Part shown: one piece after another, positions 33,590 through 42,523 of the stretch
Position numbering within the stretch: position 1 is the first letter of the stretch
Layout of the letters: every line of letters begins with the position of its first letter
Source of the DNA: VRUE01 sp033856195
Lineage (GTDB): Bacteria; Actinomycetota; Thermoleophilia; Solirubrobacterales; 70-9
Assembly (NCBI GenBank): GCA_033856195.1
Contig: JAWVFL010000045.1
Span: forward strand, 1 to 64,000
DNA length: 64,000 bases
Reading direction: 5' to 3'
Made by a program: the position numbers and the translations under genes
The notes under the pieces: generated by a model
What the model saw: only the letters and a program-made list of their open reading frames with translations
Told to the model about the DNA's origin: nothing
The model's database searches: none

Positions 33590-35368
33590 ATGGTCTTGCT
33601 GATGCTCTTCGGTTTCGTCGCGGGCGCGGGCACCGCGCTCTCGCCCTGCGTGCTGCCCGTCTTGCCGATCGCACTCTCCGCCGGCGCGACCGGAGGCCGG
33701 CGGCGGCCGCTGGGGATCGTCGTCGGGCTCGCGCTCTCCTTCACCTTCGCCACGGTCGCACTCGTCTACCTGATCTCGGCCCTCGGCCTGCCGGATGACC
33801 TCTTGCGCAAGATGGCGATCGTCGTCCTGCTCGCTTTTGGGGTGTCGCTGATGATCCCCCCGCTGGCGGCTCGGATCGAGGCGACGATGAGCCGCTTCGC
33901 CGGTCGTGCCGGCGTCGCCGGCGGCAAGGGCGACGGCTTCTGGTCAGGAACCGCCGTCGGCGCCAGTCTCGGGCTCGTCTACGCGCCTTGCGCCGGTCCG
34001 ATCCTGGCCGGCGTGATCACCGTCTCCGCCTCTCAGCCCTTCACCGCCGGCCGCCTGGCGGTCGCCCTCAGCTACGGCATCGGCTCCGCTGTCGTCCTTT
34101 ATTTCCTCATGCTTGGCGGCAGGCGCCTGACCGCGCCGCTGGCGCGGCGCGGCGTCGGGCTGCAGATCGCGATGGGAGCGGTGATGGTGGTCGTCGCCTT
34201 GGCAATGGCTCGTGATTACGACGTCAGGTTCCAGAACGAGATCGCCAGCTCGCTGCCGAGCTTCCTGGTCAATCCGACCGAAGGGCTCGAGGACACCGCC
34301 TCGGCGCGGACGGCGTTGAACGACATCCGCGGCGAATCGCCGCACGGCGTCGGCGCCAAGGCGACGAGCGCCGCGAGCGCGGTTCGAGAGAGCGCCGAAA
34401 AGCAGCCAGCCCCTGACGCAAAGCGCTCCGGCTTGCCCGTCCTCGGCATGGCACCCGAATTCGTCGGCAACCAGCAGTGGTTCAACACGCCCGGCGCCCG
34501 GCCGCTGACACTGCGCTCGCTGCGCGGTCGCGTCGTCCTCGTCGACTTCTGGACCTACAGCTGCATCAACTGCCTGCGCACGCTGCCCTACCTGACGGCC
34601 TGGGACAGGACCTACCGCAAGGATGGGTTGACGATCGTCGGGGTCCACTCGCCCGAGTTCCCCTTCGAGAAGGACGCCGGCAACGTGGCGGAAGCGATCG
34701 AACGCAACGGCATCCACTACCCGGTCGCCCAGGACAACGACCTGGCGACCTGGAGCGCCTACGGCACCCAGTACTGGCCCTCCGAGTACTTCATCGATGC
34801 CAGGGGGCAGGTCCGCTTCGCCCACTATGGCGAGGGCGAATACGGCGAGAAGGAGAAAATCATCCGTCAGCTGCTGGCGGAAGCGGGCCGGCCGGTCTCC
34901 AGGCACGATTCGGGAGCGCACGGCATCGAAGCCTCGGCCGGGGTGACCACGCCGGAGACCTACCTGGGCGCCGCCCGCGCCGAACGCTTCACCAACCCGA
35001 TGCTCTCACCGGGCTCGCACGAGTTCGCCAAGGCGCCGCCTCCCGGCCCAAACGAATTCGCCTACCACGGCCGCTGGCGGATCACGCTCGATTCCGCGAC
35101 CGCCGAGGACGGCTCCCTCGATCTCAACTTCGGCGCCCGCCGCGTCTACCTGGTGCTCGGTTCGCCCGGGAAGAGCCGCAGCGTGCGCGTGCTGCTCGAC
35201 GGCAGGCCGATCTCGTCTGGCCTGGCGGGATCAGACGTGCACGAAGGCAACGTTGACGTCACCGCACAGCGCCTCTACAGCCTGGTCGACCTGCCGAGCG
35301 TCGGCCACCACCTGCTGACACTGGAACCCGAAGCCGGGGTGACGGGCTATGCCTTCACCTTCGGCTAG
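33590..35368 (+). CDS. dipZ: DipZ-type CcdA-thioredoxin fusion
   Basis: The 592-residue protein joins three parts. Residues 1-215 are a CcdA-like membrane domain with the paired Cys-Pro motifs SPCVLP and APCAGP. Residues about 290-435 form a TlpA-like thioredoxin domain outside the membrane with CXXC in TYSCINCLRT. The last about 150 residues are a beta-sandwich module (RWRITLDSATAEDGSLDLNF). This is the layout of mycobacterial DipZ (Rv2874), which passes reducing power across the membrane for cytochrome c or disulfide repair. It is convergent with the acyl-CoA dehydrogenase, overlapping by 4 bases. Confidence 0.93.
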   Translation: MVLLMLFGFVAGAGTALSPCVLPVLPIALSAGATGGRRRPLGIVVGLALSFTFATVALVYLISALGLPDDLLRKMAIVVLLAFGVSLMIPPLAARIEATMSRFAGRAGVAGGKGDGFWSGTAVGASLGLVYAPCAGPILAGVITVSASQPFTAGRLAVALSYGIGSAVVLYFLMLGGRRLTAPLARRGVGLQIAMGAVMVVVALAMARDYDVRFQNEIASSLPSFLVNPTEGLEDTASARTALNDIRGESPHGVGAKATSAASAVRESAEKQPAPDAKRSGLPVLGMAPEFVGNQQWFNTPGARPLTLRSLRGRVVLVDFWTYSCINCLRTLPYLTAWDRTYRKDGLTIVGVHSPEFPFEKDAGNVAEAIERNGIHYPVAQDNDLATWSAYGTQYWPSEYFIDARGQVRFAHYGEGEYGEKEKIIRQLLAEAGRPVSRHDSGAHGIEASAGVTTPETYLGAARAERFTNPMLSPGSHEFAKAPPPGPNEFAYHGRWRITLDSATAEDGSLDLNFGARRVYLVLGSPGKSRSVRVLLDGRPISSGLAGSDVHEGNVDVTAQRLYSLVDLPSVGHHLLTLEPEAGVTGYAFTFG

Positions 35369-36510
35369 CAGCCGAGCTGGCGCGCGATCACCATCTGCTG
35401 CACCTCGTCGGTGCCCTCGCCGATGGTGAGGATCTTGGCGTCGCGGTAGAAGCGGCAGACCGGGTACTCCTCGATGTAGCCGTAGCCGCCGTGGATCTGA
35501 ACGGCCTCCTCGGTGGCGCGGACCGCGAGCCGGCCAGTGATCAGCTTCGCCTGGGCGGCGGTGAGGGTGAACGACTTGCCGGCATCCTTCTCCAGCGCCG
35601 CGCGCCAGGTGAGCAGGCGAGCGGCCTCGATCTGGGCCGAGAGGTCGGCGATCTTGGCCTGGATCGATTGGAACTTCGAGATCGCCTGGCCGAATGCCTG
35701 GCGCTCCTTGGCGTAGGAGATCGCCTCGTCAAGGGCGCCCTGGGCAAGACCGACACCCATCGCCGCAACGCCGATCCGGCCGCCGTCGAGGATGTGGAGG
35801 AAGTTCTTGAAGCCGTCGCCGCGGCGGCCGAGCAGGTTGGCCTCGGGCAGGCGGCAGTCCTCGAAGCTGAGCGGCCGGGTATCCGAGGCGTTCCAGCCCA
35901 TCTTGCGGTAGGGCTTGCCGGCCTCGTAACCGGGAGTGCCGTTGGGGACGATCAAGTTCGAGATCTCCTTGCGCCCATTCGACTCCCCGGTGACCGCGGT
36001 GATCGACACGCACCCGGAGATGTCCGTCCCCGAGTTGGTGATGAACTGCTTCGCCCCGTTGACGACCCATTCGCCGTCGTCGAGCGTCGCCGTGGTCCGC
36101 ACGTTGCCCGCGTCCGACCCCGCCTCGGGCTCGGTCAGCCCGAACGAGGCAAGCCGTTCCCCGGTGCAGAGCCGCGGCAGCCACTCCGACTTCTGCTCGT
36201 CGCTGCCCCAGAGATAGATCGGCATCGTCCCGAGTGAGGTGTGGGCGGCCATCGTGATGCAGACAGACGAGTCGATCCGCGCCAGCTCTTCAACCGCCAG
36301 CACGTAGGAGAGGGTGTCGGCCCCACCACCGCCGTACTCTTCTGGGAAGGGAATTCCCATCAGTCCCAACCCCCCGAGCTTTTCAACGATCTCGTAGGGA
36401 AAGGCCTTGGTTCGGTCCAGCTCCTCAGCCACCGGCTTGACCTCCGCCAGGGCGAACTCCCGGACGGTGTCGCGCAGTAGCCCCTGCTCGTCGCTCAGCT
36501 CGAAGTCCAC
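35365..36510 (-). CDS. Acyl-CoA dehydrogenase
   Basis: The 381-residue FAD enzyme shows the whole family fold: FELSDEQGLLRDTVREFA at the N-terminus, substrate region ASFGLTEPEAGSDAGNV, FAD region QAFGQAISKFQSIQAKIADL and C-terminal IHGGYGYIEEYPVCRFYRDAK. The segment ILTIGEGTDEVQ carries the Glu that is the catalytic base in short-chain enzymes. It oxidises an acyl-CoA and passes electrons to ETF, which is encoded at 47.7-49.5 kb. Chain-length preference cannot be read reliably. The start is GTG. Confidence 0.93.
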   Translation of the reverse strand: MDFELSDEQGLLRDTVREFALAEVKPVAEELDRTKAFPYEIVEKLGGLGLMGIPFPEEYGGGGADTLSYVLAVEELARIDSSVCITMAAHTSLGTMPIYLWGSDEQKSEWLPRLCTGERLASFGLTEPEAGSDAGNVRTTATLDDGEWVVNGAKQFITNSGTDISGCVSITAVTGESNGRKEISNLIVPNGTPGYEAGKPYRKMGWNASDTRPLSFEDCRLPEANLLGRRGDGFKNFLHILDGGRIGVAAMGVGLAQGALDEAISYAKERQAFGQAISKFQSIQAKIADLSAQIEAARLLTWRAALEKDAGKSFTLTAAQAKLITGRLAVRATEEAVQIHGGYGYIEEYPVCRFYRDAKILTIGEGTDEVQQMVIARQLGC

Positions 36511-36569
36511 CGATCGATCTTATGTGGACGAGTTGGTAGTGGTACCGCCGCCATGGGACACTGGAGCGT

Positions 36570-38087
36570 GTGACTCGCTCGCGGTGGTGGCCGCTCATGG
36601 TTGCGGCGGCTGTCCTGCCCCTCGGCATCATGGCTGGACCCGCCGCCGGATCTTCGCCCCAGACCCTCGGCCACACACCCTTCTCGACCGAAGGCGGATG
36701 CAGTCTCTGCTCGGCAGTCCAGTTGGGCGATAGCGCGAGTCCCAACTCCTACGAAGCGCCCTCCGATGGCGTGCTGGCCAGGGTGAGCTTCTACGTCGGG
36801 CCGGTCACCGAAGCGAGCGACTACGTTCAGGCACGGACTTTCAGGCGGACCGGCGGATCGGACTCAACGGTGGTCAGCGAGGGGGACAAACATCTCATCT
36901 CCGGGCTCTCTGCCGGTCTCCACTCGTATTTCGAGCGGATTCCGATCGCTGCCGGAGACATTCTCGGCGGTCGTTTCGACACCACTCCGTTCATCGAAGG
37001 CACCCCGCACATCTTCACCAGTGCCTCGGCGTCAGACGTAGCTGGGGTGTCGTCTTTCCCTGGCCCGAGTCTCGGCGACTCCTTCACCGCCTCCACGGTC
37101 TCCAGCCACCGCGTCAACATGAGCGCCGTGTTCGAGCCCGACGACGATGGCGACGGCTACGGGGACACCTCGCAGGATCTCTGCCCCGGCTCGCCCCATG
37201 CCACCGATGCCTGCACTGGGGCCCTGTTCGGCAGCGCCCTGCAGGGCCCCTACCTTTCGGTCGGCCACACCTGCACCTACGAATGCCTGCGGATCCAGAC
37301 CGTAGTTGCCGGCTCCTCGACGGCAGTCCCGGCCGACGGCGTCGTCGTTCGCTGGCGCCTATTGGCGGCTCGGCCCGGTTCCTATCGCGTTCGTGTCCTC
37401 GGCCCCGCGGGCGGGTCCAACCAAGTCGTCCTCCGGTCGAGCGCTGCCGAGTCGGTCCCCTCTTCGACCTTCGGGACGATCACCACATTTCAAACCCGAC
37501 TGCCGATCCCAGCGGGGGGCTACGTCGCACTGCTGCCGCCCACTTTCACGATCCAGACCTTCCGTGAACCCACGGTTCCCGGCTCGATGTACGTGACGAC
37601 GAACGACGCCCCTGACGGCGGCGGGGTCCCCCTGGGCGGCTACTTTCCGCTGGCGGGCGAACCGCTCTACGACGCTGACATCGAGCCCGATGCCGACCAT
37701 GACGGCTTCGGCGACGTCAGCCAGGACTCATGCGCGACGGATCCGGCCACCCAGGGTGCCTGCCCGGCGCCTCTGGCAGGCGCACCGATTTCCAAGAAAC
37801 CGACCGAGCGCTGCAGCGGGAAGCGTGCGACGGTCGTCGGCACCTCCCGCAAGGATCGCCTCAGGGGAACGCCGCGGGCCGACGTCATCGCCGGCCTCGC
37901 CGGCGATGACACGATCAAGGCGCTGGGCGGCAATGACCTGGTTTGCGCGGGGAAGGGCAGTGACACGGTCCGGGGCGGGCCAGGCAGGGATCGGCTACTG
38001 GGAGAGAGCGGCGTCGACCAGCTCTTCGGTGGCTCCGACCAGGACAAGCTCATCGGCGGAGCGGGCAAGGACCTGCAGCGCCAGTAA
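36570..38087 (+). CDS. Secreted calcium-binding repeat protein
   Basis: The 505-residue protein has a signal peptide (WWPLMVAAAVLPLGIMAGPAAG), two related beta-rich halves, each ending in a thrombospondin-3-like Asp loop (DDDGDGYGDTSQDLC and DADHDGFGDVSQDSC), and a C-terminal RTX-type segment (LAGDDTIKALGGNDLVCAGKG, GGPGRDRLLGESGVDQLFGG). These motifs bind calcium outside the cell. The duplicated module with paired Cys suggests a surface or matrix protein. The GTG start is 59 bases from the divergent acyl-CoA dehydrogenase start. Confidence 0.8.
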   Translation: MTRSRWWPLMVAAAVLPLGIMAGPAAGSSPQTLGHTPFSTEGGCSLCSAVQLGDSASPNSYEAPSDGVLARVSFYVGPVTEASDYVQARTFRRTGGSDSTVVSEGDKHLISGLSAGLHSYFERIPIAAGDILGGRFDTTPFIEGTPHIFTSASASDVAGVSSFPGPSLGDSFTASTVSSHRVNMSAVFEPDDDGDGYGDTSQDLCPGSPHATDACTGALFGSALQGPYLSVGHTCTYECLRIQTVVAGSSTAVPADGVVVRWRLLAARPGSYRVRVLGPAGGSNQVVLRSSAAESVPSSTFGTITTFQTRLPIPAGGYVALLPPTFTIQTFREPTVPGSMYVTTNDAPDGGGVPLGGYFPLAGEPLYDADIEPDADHDGFGDVSQDSCATDPATQGACPAPLAGAPISKKPTERCSGKRATVVGTSRKDRLRGTPRADVIAGLAGDDTIKALGGNDLVCAGKGSDTVRGGPGRDRLLGESGVDQLFGGSDQDKLIGGAGKDLQRQ

Positions 38088-38111
38088 CGAATCTCGCGCG
38101 GGCCGGGTGCC

Positions 38112-39548
38112 TCAGAGCTGCAGGCTCTTGACTTGGAGCAGCTCCTCGATCGCGTAGCGACCGTTCTCGCGGCCATGGCCAGACTGCTTGTAGCCACCGA
38201 AGGGAGCTAGCGGGTTGAAGGCGCCGCCGTTGATCTCGATCTGGCCGGTGCGGATTCGCTTGGCGACGGAGATCGCTCGGTCCTGGTCCCCCGACCAGAC
38301 GCCGCCCGCCAGGCCGTAAGCGGTGTCGTTGGCTATCCGCACCGCGTCGTCCTCGCCGTCGTAGGGCTGAATCGCCAGCACCGGTCCGAAGATCTCCTCC
38401 TGGGCGATCGTCATCTCCGGCGTCACCTCGGAGAAGACGGTGGGGTGGACGAAGAAGCCCCTGTCCAGTCCCTCCGGCGCCGCAGCGCCGCCGGTGAGCA
38501 GCTTGGCGCCTTCGGCCTCGCCCTTCTCGATGTAGCCGCGTACCCGCTCGCGCTGGGTGTCTGACACGAGTGGGCCGAGGCGGGTCGAGTCCTCAAACGG
38601 ATCGCCAGGCGTGAAGCTCTCGGCGGCCTGCGCGGCGATCTCCTCCGCTTCGCCAAGCTTCTCGTGTGGCACCAGCATGCGGGTCAGGGCGCTGCAGGTC
38701 TGGCCCGAGTTGAGGTAGCACTTGCCGACCCCGTCGGGCACGGCCTTGCTCAGGTCGGCGTCGTCGAGGATCACGTTCGGCGACTTGCCGCCCAGCTCCA
38801 TCGCGACCGGCTTCACCGTCGCCGAGGCGAGCTCGGAGACACGGCGACCGGCCCTGGTCGAGCCGGTGAAGGAGACCATGTCGACGCCAGGATGGCCGGC
38901 GATCGCCTCGCCGACGACCGGCCCGGTTCCGGTTACGAGGTTGAATACTCCTGCCGGGAGGCCGGCCGCCTCGATCACCTCGGCGAGGATGAAGGCGTTG
39001 AGCGGCACGATCTCGCTCGGCTTCAGCACGACGGTGCAGCCGGCGGCGAGAGCGGGGGCGACCTTGCAGGCGATCTGATTCAGCGGGTAGTTCCAGGGCG
39101 TGATCGCACCCAGCACGCCGACCGGCTCGCGCAGCACCCGCGAGTTGCCGATCTCCTCCTCCCAGCGGACTTCTTCCATCAGGTTCGGCATCGCGGCGAA
39201 CTGGGCAATCGGAAGGCCGGCCTGGATCATCTTGCTCAGCGTCAGCGGCATCCCCAGCTCCTGGGCGATCGTCGCCGCAATCTCATCGGCGCGCTCGCCG
39301 AGGCCGGCGGCGATCGCGCTCAGGTAGCCGGCGCGCTCCTCGCGCGAGACCTGCGACCAGGTCTCGAAGGCATCGCGCGCGGCCGTCACCGCGCGGTCGG
39401 CGTCGGCGGCCGTGCAGGCCGGGATCGTCCCCATCGTCTCCTCGGTCGTCGAGTTGACGACCTCGAGCGTCCCGGAGGCCTCCGGGACGACCCACTCACC
39501 GCCGATGAAGACCTTGTCGCGCGCCTGGACCTCCGCCGCTGTCGCCAT
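38112..39548 (-). CDS. NAD(P)-dependent aldehyde dehydrogenase family protein
   Basis: The 478-residue enzyme has GAITPWNYPLNQIACKVAPA, cofactor loop SFTGSTRAGRRV, general base in AMELGGKSPN and the catalytic cysteine in NSGQTCSALTR. The C-terminal GGYKQSGHGRENGRYAIEE is standard. It oxidises an aldehyde to an acid; the exact substrate is unknown. An AGGAGG site lies just before the ATG (visible as cctcct at 39555-39560 on the + strand). The neighbouring HxlR gene upstream is on the same strand and may control it. Confidence 0.92.
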   Translation of the reverse strand: MATAAEVQARDKVFIGGEWVVPEASGTLEVVNSTTEETMGTIPACTAADADRAVTAARDAFETWSQVSREERAGYLSAIAAGLGERADEIAATIAQELGMPLTLSKMIQAGLPIAQFAAMPNLMEEVRWEEEIGNSRVLREPVGVLGAITPWNYPLNQIACKVAPALAAGCTVVLKPSEIVPLNAFILAEVIEAAGLPAGVFNLVTGTGPVVGEAIAGHPGVDMVSFTGSTRAGRRVSELASATVKPVAMELGGKSPNVILDDADLSKAVPDGVGKCYLNSGQTCSALTRMLVPHEKLGEAEEIAAQAAESFTPGDPFEDSTRLGPLVSDTQRERVRGYIEKGEAEGAKLLTGGAAAPEGLDRGFFVHPTVFSEVTPEMTIAQEEIFGPVLAIQPYDGEDDAVRIANDTAYGLAGGVWSGDQDRAISVAKRIRTGQIEINGGAFNPLAPFGGYKQSGHGRENGRYAIEELLQVKSLQL

Positions 39549-39590
39549 TCCGTTCCTCCTAGTAGCTGGTTGCTGGCCGCTCAGCCAAAG

Positions 39591-40097
39591 CTAGCGCGCC
39601 GCGACCGTGGCGGCATCCTCGGTCTCGCTGTCGAGGCCGGGGCCGGGCAGGGCCCGGGCGTCGCGGGCGTGCAGCACCTTGCCGCAGCTTTCGCAGATGC
39701 CGCGGTCGCTGACCGCGCCGCCACACTCCTTGTGCACGATCAGCATCGGCGGCCCGTCCGGGCTGGGGGAGTGGCGGTCGCCCCAGTTGAGCAGGGCGAT
39801 CAGGGCCGGCCAGAGGTCGAGTCCCTTCTCGGTGAGGAAGTACTCGTAGCGCTCCGGATTGCGCTGGTAGGGGCGGCGCTCGAGGATGTCCTCCTCGGTC
39901 AGCCGTTGCAGGCGGGCGGAGAGCACGTTTCGAGCGACGCCGAGTGCCTTCTGAAGCTGGTCGAAGCGCCGGTGGCCGTTCATCACGTCGCGCACGATCA
40001 GCAGCGACCAGCGCTCGCCGACGACTTCGAGCGAGCGGGCGATCGAGCAGATCTGGCCCGGATAGTCGTTGCGCAGCACAAAGTGATCCTTGCACAC
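39591..40097 (-). CDS. HxlR-family regulator with C-terminal zinc-ribbon-like tail
   Basis: The 168-residue protein has an HxlR winged helix (CSIARSLEVVGERWSLLIVRD, RFDQLQKALGVARNVLSARL, ERYEYFLTEKGLDLWPAL) extended by about 60 residues with Cys pairs ECGGAVSDRGICESCGKVL, a likely zinc ribbon. The GTG at 40095-40097 has no clear ribosome site, and the palindrome at 40100-40116 is directly in front of it, which suggests autorepression. It precedes the aldehyde dehydrogenase on the same strand by 42 bases. Confidence 0.85.
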   Translation of the reverse strand: MCKDHFVLRNDYPGQICSIARSLEVVGERWSLLIVRDVMNGHRRFDQLQKALGVARNVLSARLQRLTEEDILERRPYQRNPERYEYFLTEKGLDLWPALIALLNWGDRHSPSPDGPPMLIVHKECGGAVSDRGICESCGKVLHARDARALPGPGLDSETEDAATVAAR

Positions 40098-40099
40098 TG

Positions 40100-40116
40100 A
40101 GTTGCGTCAAGCAACT
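40100..40116. promoter_or_regulatory. Palindromic operator 1 at the HxlR start
   Basis: AGTTGC-gtcaa-GCAACT is a perfect 6-5-6 palindrome three bases before the regulator's GTG. A second copy of the same core lies 43 bases away, about four helical turns. The shared core is GTTGCNTNNAGCAAC-like. Confidence 0.7.
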
Positions 40117-40141
40117 AAGTCGGCTAGGGTCGTTCTCACAG

Positions 40142-40160
40142 GGGTTGCTTGAAGCAACCC
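40142..40160. promoter_or_regulatory. Palindromic operator 2 in the hxlR/thioesterase intergenic region
   Basis: GGGTTGC-ttgaa-GCAACCC is a perfect 7-5-7 palindrome with the same GTTGC...GCAAC core as the site at 40100-40116. The pair is well placed for cooperative binding by the HxlR dimer encoded alongside. Confidence 0.7.
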
Positions 40161-40165
40161 ACCCG

Positions 40166-40212
40166 GTGACTTCGTGTTTTATCGCGTATACCGCGAAGAA
40201 TCACAAAGTCAC
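40166..40212. promoter_or_regulatory. Concentric 47-base dyad
   Basis: Outer arms GTGACTTCGTG (40166-40176) and CACAAAGTCAC (40202-40212) match at 10 of 11 positions. Inner arms TCGCG (40182-40186) and CGCGA (40192-40196) match perfectly, and both share a centre at 40189 within TATAC. It lies before the small ORF and thioesterase. It could be an operator or a leader hairpin. Confidence 0.5.
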
Positions 40213-40235
40213 GAGGAGCGAACGGAGGCGTAGCG

Positions 40236-40391
40236 ATGAGGCTGATTCCGAGACATAGGCATCACCACCGCTCAAAGTCACCCCGGATCTCGATAAGCCA
40301 GGCGGAGATCACCGCCGACCTGATCTATCCGGCCACGGCGCGAGCCGCCCGCGAGCGCGGTGCGGCGCACGGTCGCAGGGCGGCCCGTTGA
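40236..40391 (+). CDS. Small His/Arg-rich ORF upstream of the thioesterase
   Basis: The 51-codon frame starts with an ATG 7 bases after a GGAGG site and begins RLIPRHRHHHRSK, then a helical-looking segment (SQAEITADLIYPATARAARE). Its stop tga overlaps the TTG of the thioesterase frame (ttga), as in coupled genes. I recognise no family. It may be a leader peptide for coupling, a metal-binding microprotein or chance. The clear ribosome site is the main support. Confidence 0.4.
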   Translation: MRLIPRHRHHHRSKSPRISISQAEITADLIYPATARAARERGAAHGRRAAR

Positions 40392-40954
40392 GCGCCGAGG
40401 GCGTCGCCGAGCAGGGCGGCAACGCGGTCGACGCGGCGCTTGCCTTCGCCGAGTCCCGGCCCGAGATCACCCGCCGCCGTGAGCTGGTCTGGCAGGACCC
40501 GGTGCCGACCGCGGCCGCCGGGGCGACGATGACCGGCATGGAGTACATGGAAGCGATCGTCGCCGGCGAGATGCCGCCGCCACCGATCGCGGTGACGATG
40601 CGGATGCGCCCGATCGAGCTCGGCGACGGCCGCGCCGTCTTCGAGGGCGAACCCGGCGAGGAGCACTACAACCCGATCGGCGTCGTCCACGGCGGCTACG
40701 CCGCAACCCTGCTCGACTCGGCGCTCGGCTGTGCCGTCCACACCACGCTGCCCGCCGGCGTCGGCTACACCTCGCTCGGCCTCGAGGCAAAGTACGTGCG
40801 CCCGATCACCCGTGACACCGGCCGCGTCCTCTGTGAGGCCAACGTCCTCTATCGCGGTCGCCGGCAGGCAACCGCCGAGGCAAACCTGACCGTGGCGGAC
40901 AGCGGCAAGCTGCTCGCCCACGGCGTCGCGACCCTGATGATCCTCGGCGGCTGA
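40388..40954 (+). CDS. PaaI-type hotdog acyl-CoA thioesterase
   Basis: The hotdog domain is clear: EHYNPIGVVHGGYAATLLDSALG, then TSLGLEAKYVRPITRDTG and a final strand AHGVATLMIL. The HGG motif and Asp on the central helix fit 4HBT/PaaI enzymes that hydrolyse acyl-CoA or phenylacetyl-CoA-type thioesters. The start is unsure: family-like residues extend up to RRRELVWQDPVPTA, for which only the TTG at 40388 is available, while an ATG at 40530 would give a 141-residue core. The first about 25 residues from the TTG look unrelated to the family. Confidence 0.82.
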   Translation: MSAEGVAEQGGNAVDAALAFAESRPEITRRRELVWQDPVPTAAAGATMTGMEYMEAIVAGEMPPPPIAVTMRMRPIELGDGRAVFEGEPGEEHYNPIGVVHGGYAATLLDSALGCAVHTTLPAGVGYTSLGLEAKYVRPITRDTGRVLCEANVLYRGRRQATAEANLTVADSGKLLAHGVATLMILGG

Positions 40955-40967
40955 GTGCTTATGACTG

Positions 40968-42398
40968 CTACGACGCGAAGGACCGCGCTAGTGCGGTGAG
41001 CAGGCGAACACCGAAGCCGCTGGCGTCGCTGCCGGTGTAGGGGCGGCCGACGTCCCAGGCGGTGCCGGCGATGTCGAGGTGGGCCCAGGGGGTATCGCCG
41101 ACGAATTCCTCGAGGAAAGACGCCGCGTAGATCGTCCCGGCCTTGCGCTTGGCGGAGGCGTTGGTGAGGTCGGCGACGGCGCCTTTGGTCAGGGCCTTGT
41201 ACTCGGGGTGGAGGGGGAGGCGCCAGACCAGCTCGCCGGTCTCGCGGCCGACCTCCTCGACTTGCTCGGACAGCTCGTCGTCGTTGCTGATCACGGCGGC
41301 GTAGGTCGACCCCAAGGCGATCATCACGGCGCCGGTCAAGGTGGCGATGTCGACGATCCGGTCGGCTCCCTGCTCGGCTGCGTAGGCGAGGGCGTCGGCG
41401 AGGATCAGGCGTCCCTCGGCGTCGGTGTTGTTGACCTCGACCGTCTTGCCGTTGTACTGGGTGATGATGTCGCCGGGCTTGACCGCTGTCCCCGAAGGCA
41501 TGTTCTCCGTCGAGGGGATCACCGCGATCAGGTTCAGCCCCAGACCCAGCTCGGCGACCGCCGCGACCGTCTCCAGGACCGCGGCGGCACCGGACATGTC
41601 CATCTTCATCTCGTGCATGCCGCCCGGCGTCTTCAGCGAGATCCCGCCGGTGTCGAAGGTGACTCCCTTGCCGACCAGGCCGAGGGTCTCGCCCGAGTCA
41701 CCGCCGTCGTAGCGGAGGACGATCAGCCGTGGGTCCTCGGCGGTGCCCTGGCTGACGGCGACGAGGCCACCCATCTTCTTGGTGGCGATCTCCTCGCGAC
41801 CAAGGATCTCGACGCTGAGTGCCTCGCTGCCGGCCGCGATCTCCTCGGCACGATTCGCCAGGTAGGTCGGAGTGGCAACGTTGGACGGCAGGCTCTGCAG
41901 GTCGCGGGCGCGGTTCTGGGCCTCGGCGCAGACGCGAGCGGTCTCGACGGCCGTCGAGACCTGCTCCGGGGCCAGCAGGAGCAGCGAGTCGAGCGAGGTC
42001 GGCTCAGGGTCGTCGGGATCCGTGCTCTTGAAGCGGTCGAAGCTGTAGGAGCCGAGGATCGTGCCGGTGACGATGCCCTCGGCGAGGCCATCGTCAGCCT
42101 CGGGCAGGACCCAGGCGAGCGAGGTCGCGTTGAGCTTGCCGGCCTCTTTGGCAACCAGCGCCGCGGCGACACGCAACCGCTCGGCATCCAGGTCCGCTCG
42201 CTTGCCCAGGCCCGCGACGAGGACGCGGGCGGGCCGCTCGGGATGGATCGTGGCCAGCTTCTTGAAGCCGCCCTTGGCGTCGGCGGCGCCACGAGCGGGG
42301 GCGAGCTCGCCGGGCAGCTCCTCGCCCTCGCAGAGGCCGACGGCAAGGAGATCGGCGTCGACGTCGGGGATCTGGCCTTGGCTGACAGAGACCTTCAT
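40968..42398 (-). CDS. pepA: Leucyl aminopeptidase (M17, PepA)
   Basis: The 476-residue metallopeptidase has an M17 N-domain and the catalytic C-domain. Metal ligands and catalytic residues are in GKGVTFDTGGISLKTPGGMHEMKMDMSG and NNTDAEGRLILADALA, with TLTGAVMIALG following. The hexameric enzyme removes N-terminal residues from cytosolic peptides. It converges with the thioesterase and is divergent from the thiolase, 125 bases away. The length is usual for the family. Confidence 0.95.
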   Translation of the reverse strand: MKVSVSQGQIPDVDADLLAVGLCEGEELPGELAPARGAADAKGGFKKLATIHPERPARVLVAGLGKRADLDAERLRVAAALVAKEAGKLNATSLAWVLPEADDGLAEGIVTGTILGSYSFDRFKSTDPDDPEPTSLDSLLLLAPEQVSTAVETARVCAEAQNRARDLQSLPSNVATPTYLANRAEEIAAGSEALSVEILGREEIATKKMGGLVAVSQGTAEDPRLIVLRYDGGDSGETLGLVGKGVTFDTGGISLKTPGGMHEMKMDMSGAAAVLETVAAVAELGLGLNLIAVIPSTENMPSGTAVKPGDIITQYNGKTVEVNNTDAEGRLILADALAYAAEQGADRIVDIATLTGAVMIALGSTYAAVISNDDELSEQVEEVGRETGELVWRLPLHPEYKALTKGAVADLTNASAKRKAGTIYAASFLEEFVGDTPWAHLDIAGTAWDVGRPYTGSDASGFGVRLLTALARSFAS

Positions 42399-42523
42399 CG
42401 AGCCGGCGAGTCTATGACGTTGCGCACGGCGGCTGGACCCAGGCTCCCGCTATCGTCCCGAGTGTGGGCCAGGCGGCCCTGATCGAGCCGAGACCCGGCA
42501 TAAACACTCAGAGAAAGGCAGCC

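Noticed and set aside
38112..39548. Naming the aldehyde dehydrogenase as methylmalonate-semialdehyde dehydrogenase because of the catabolic context
   Set aside because: The sequence shows only general ALDH motifs, so the substrate cannot be assigned from what is visible.
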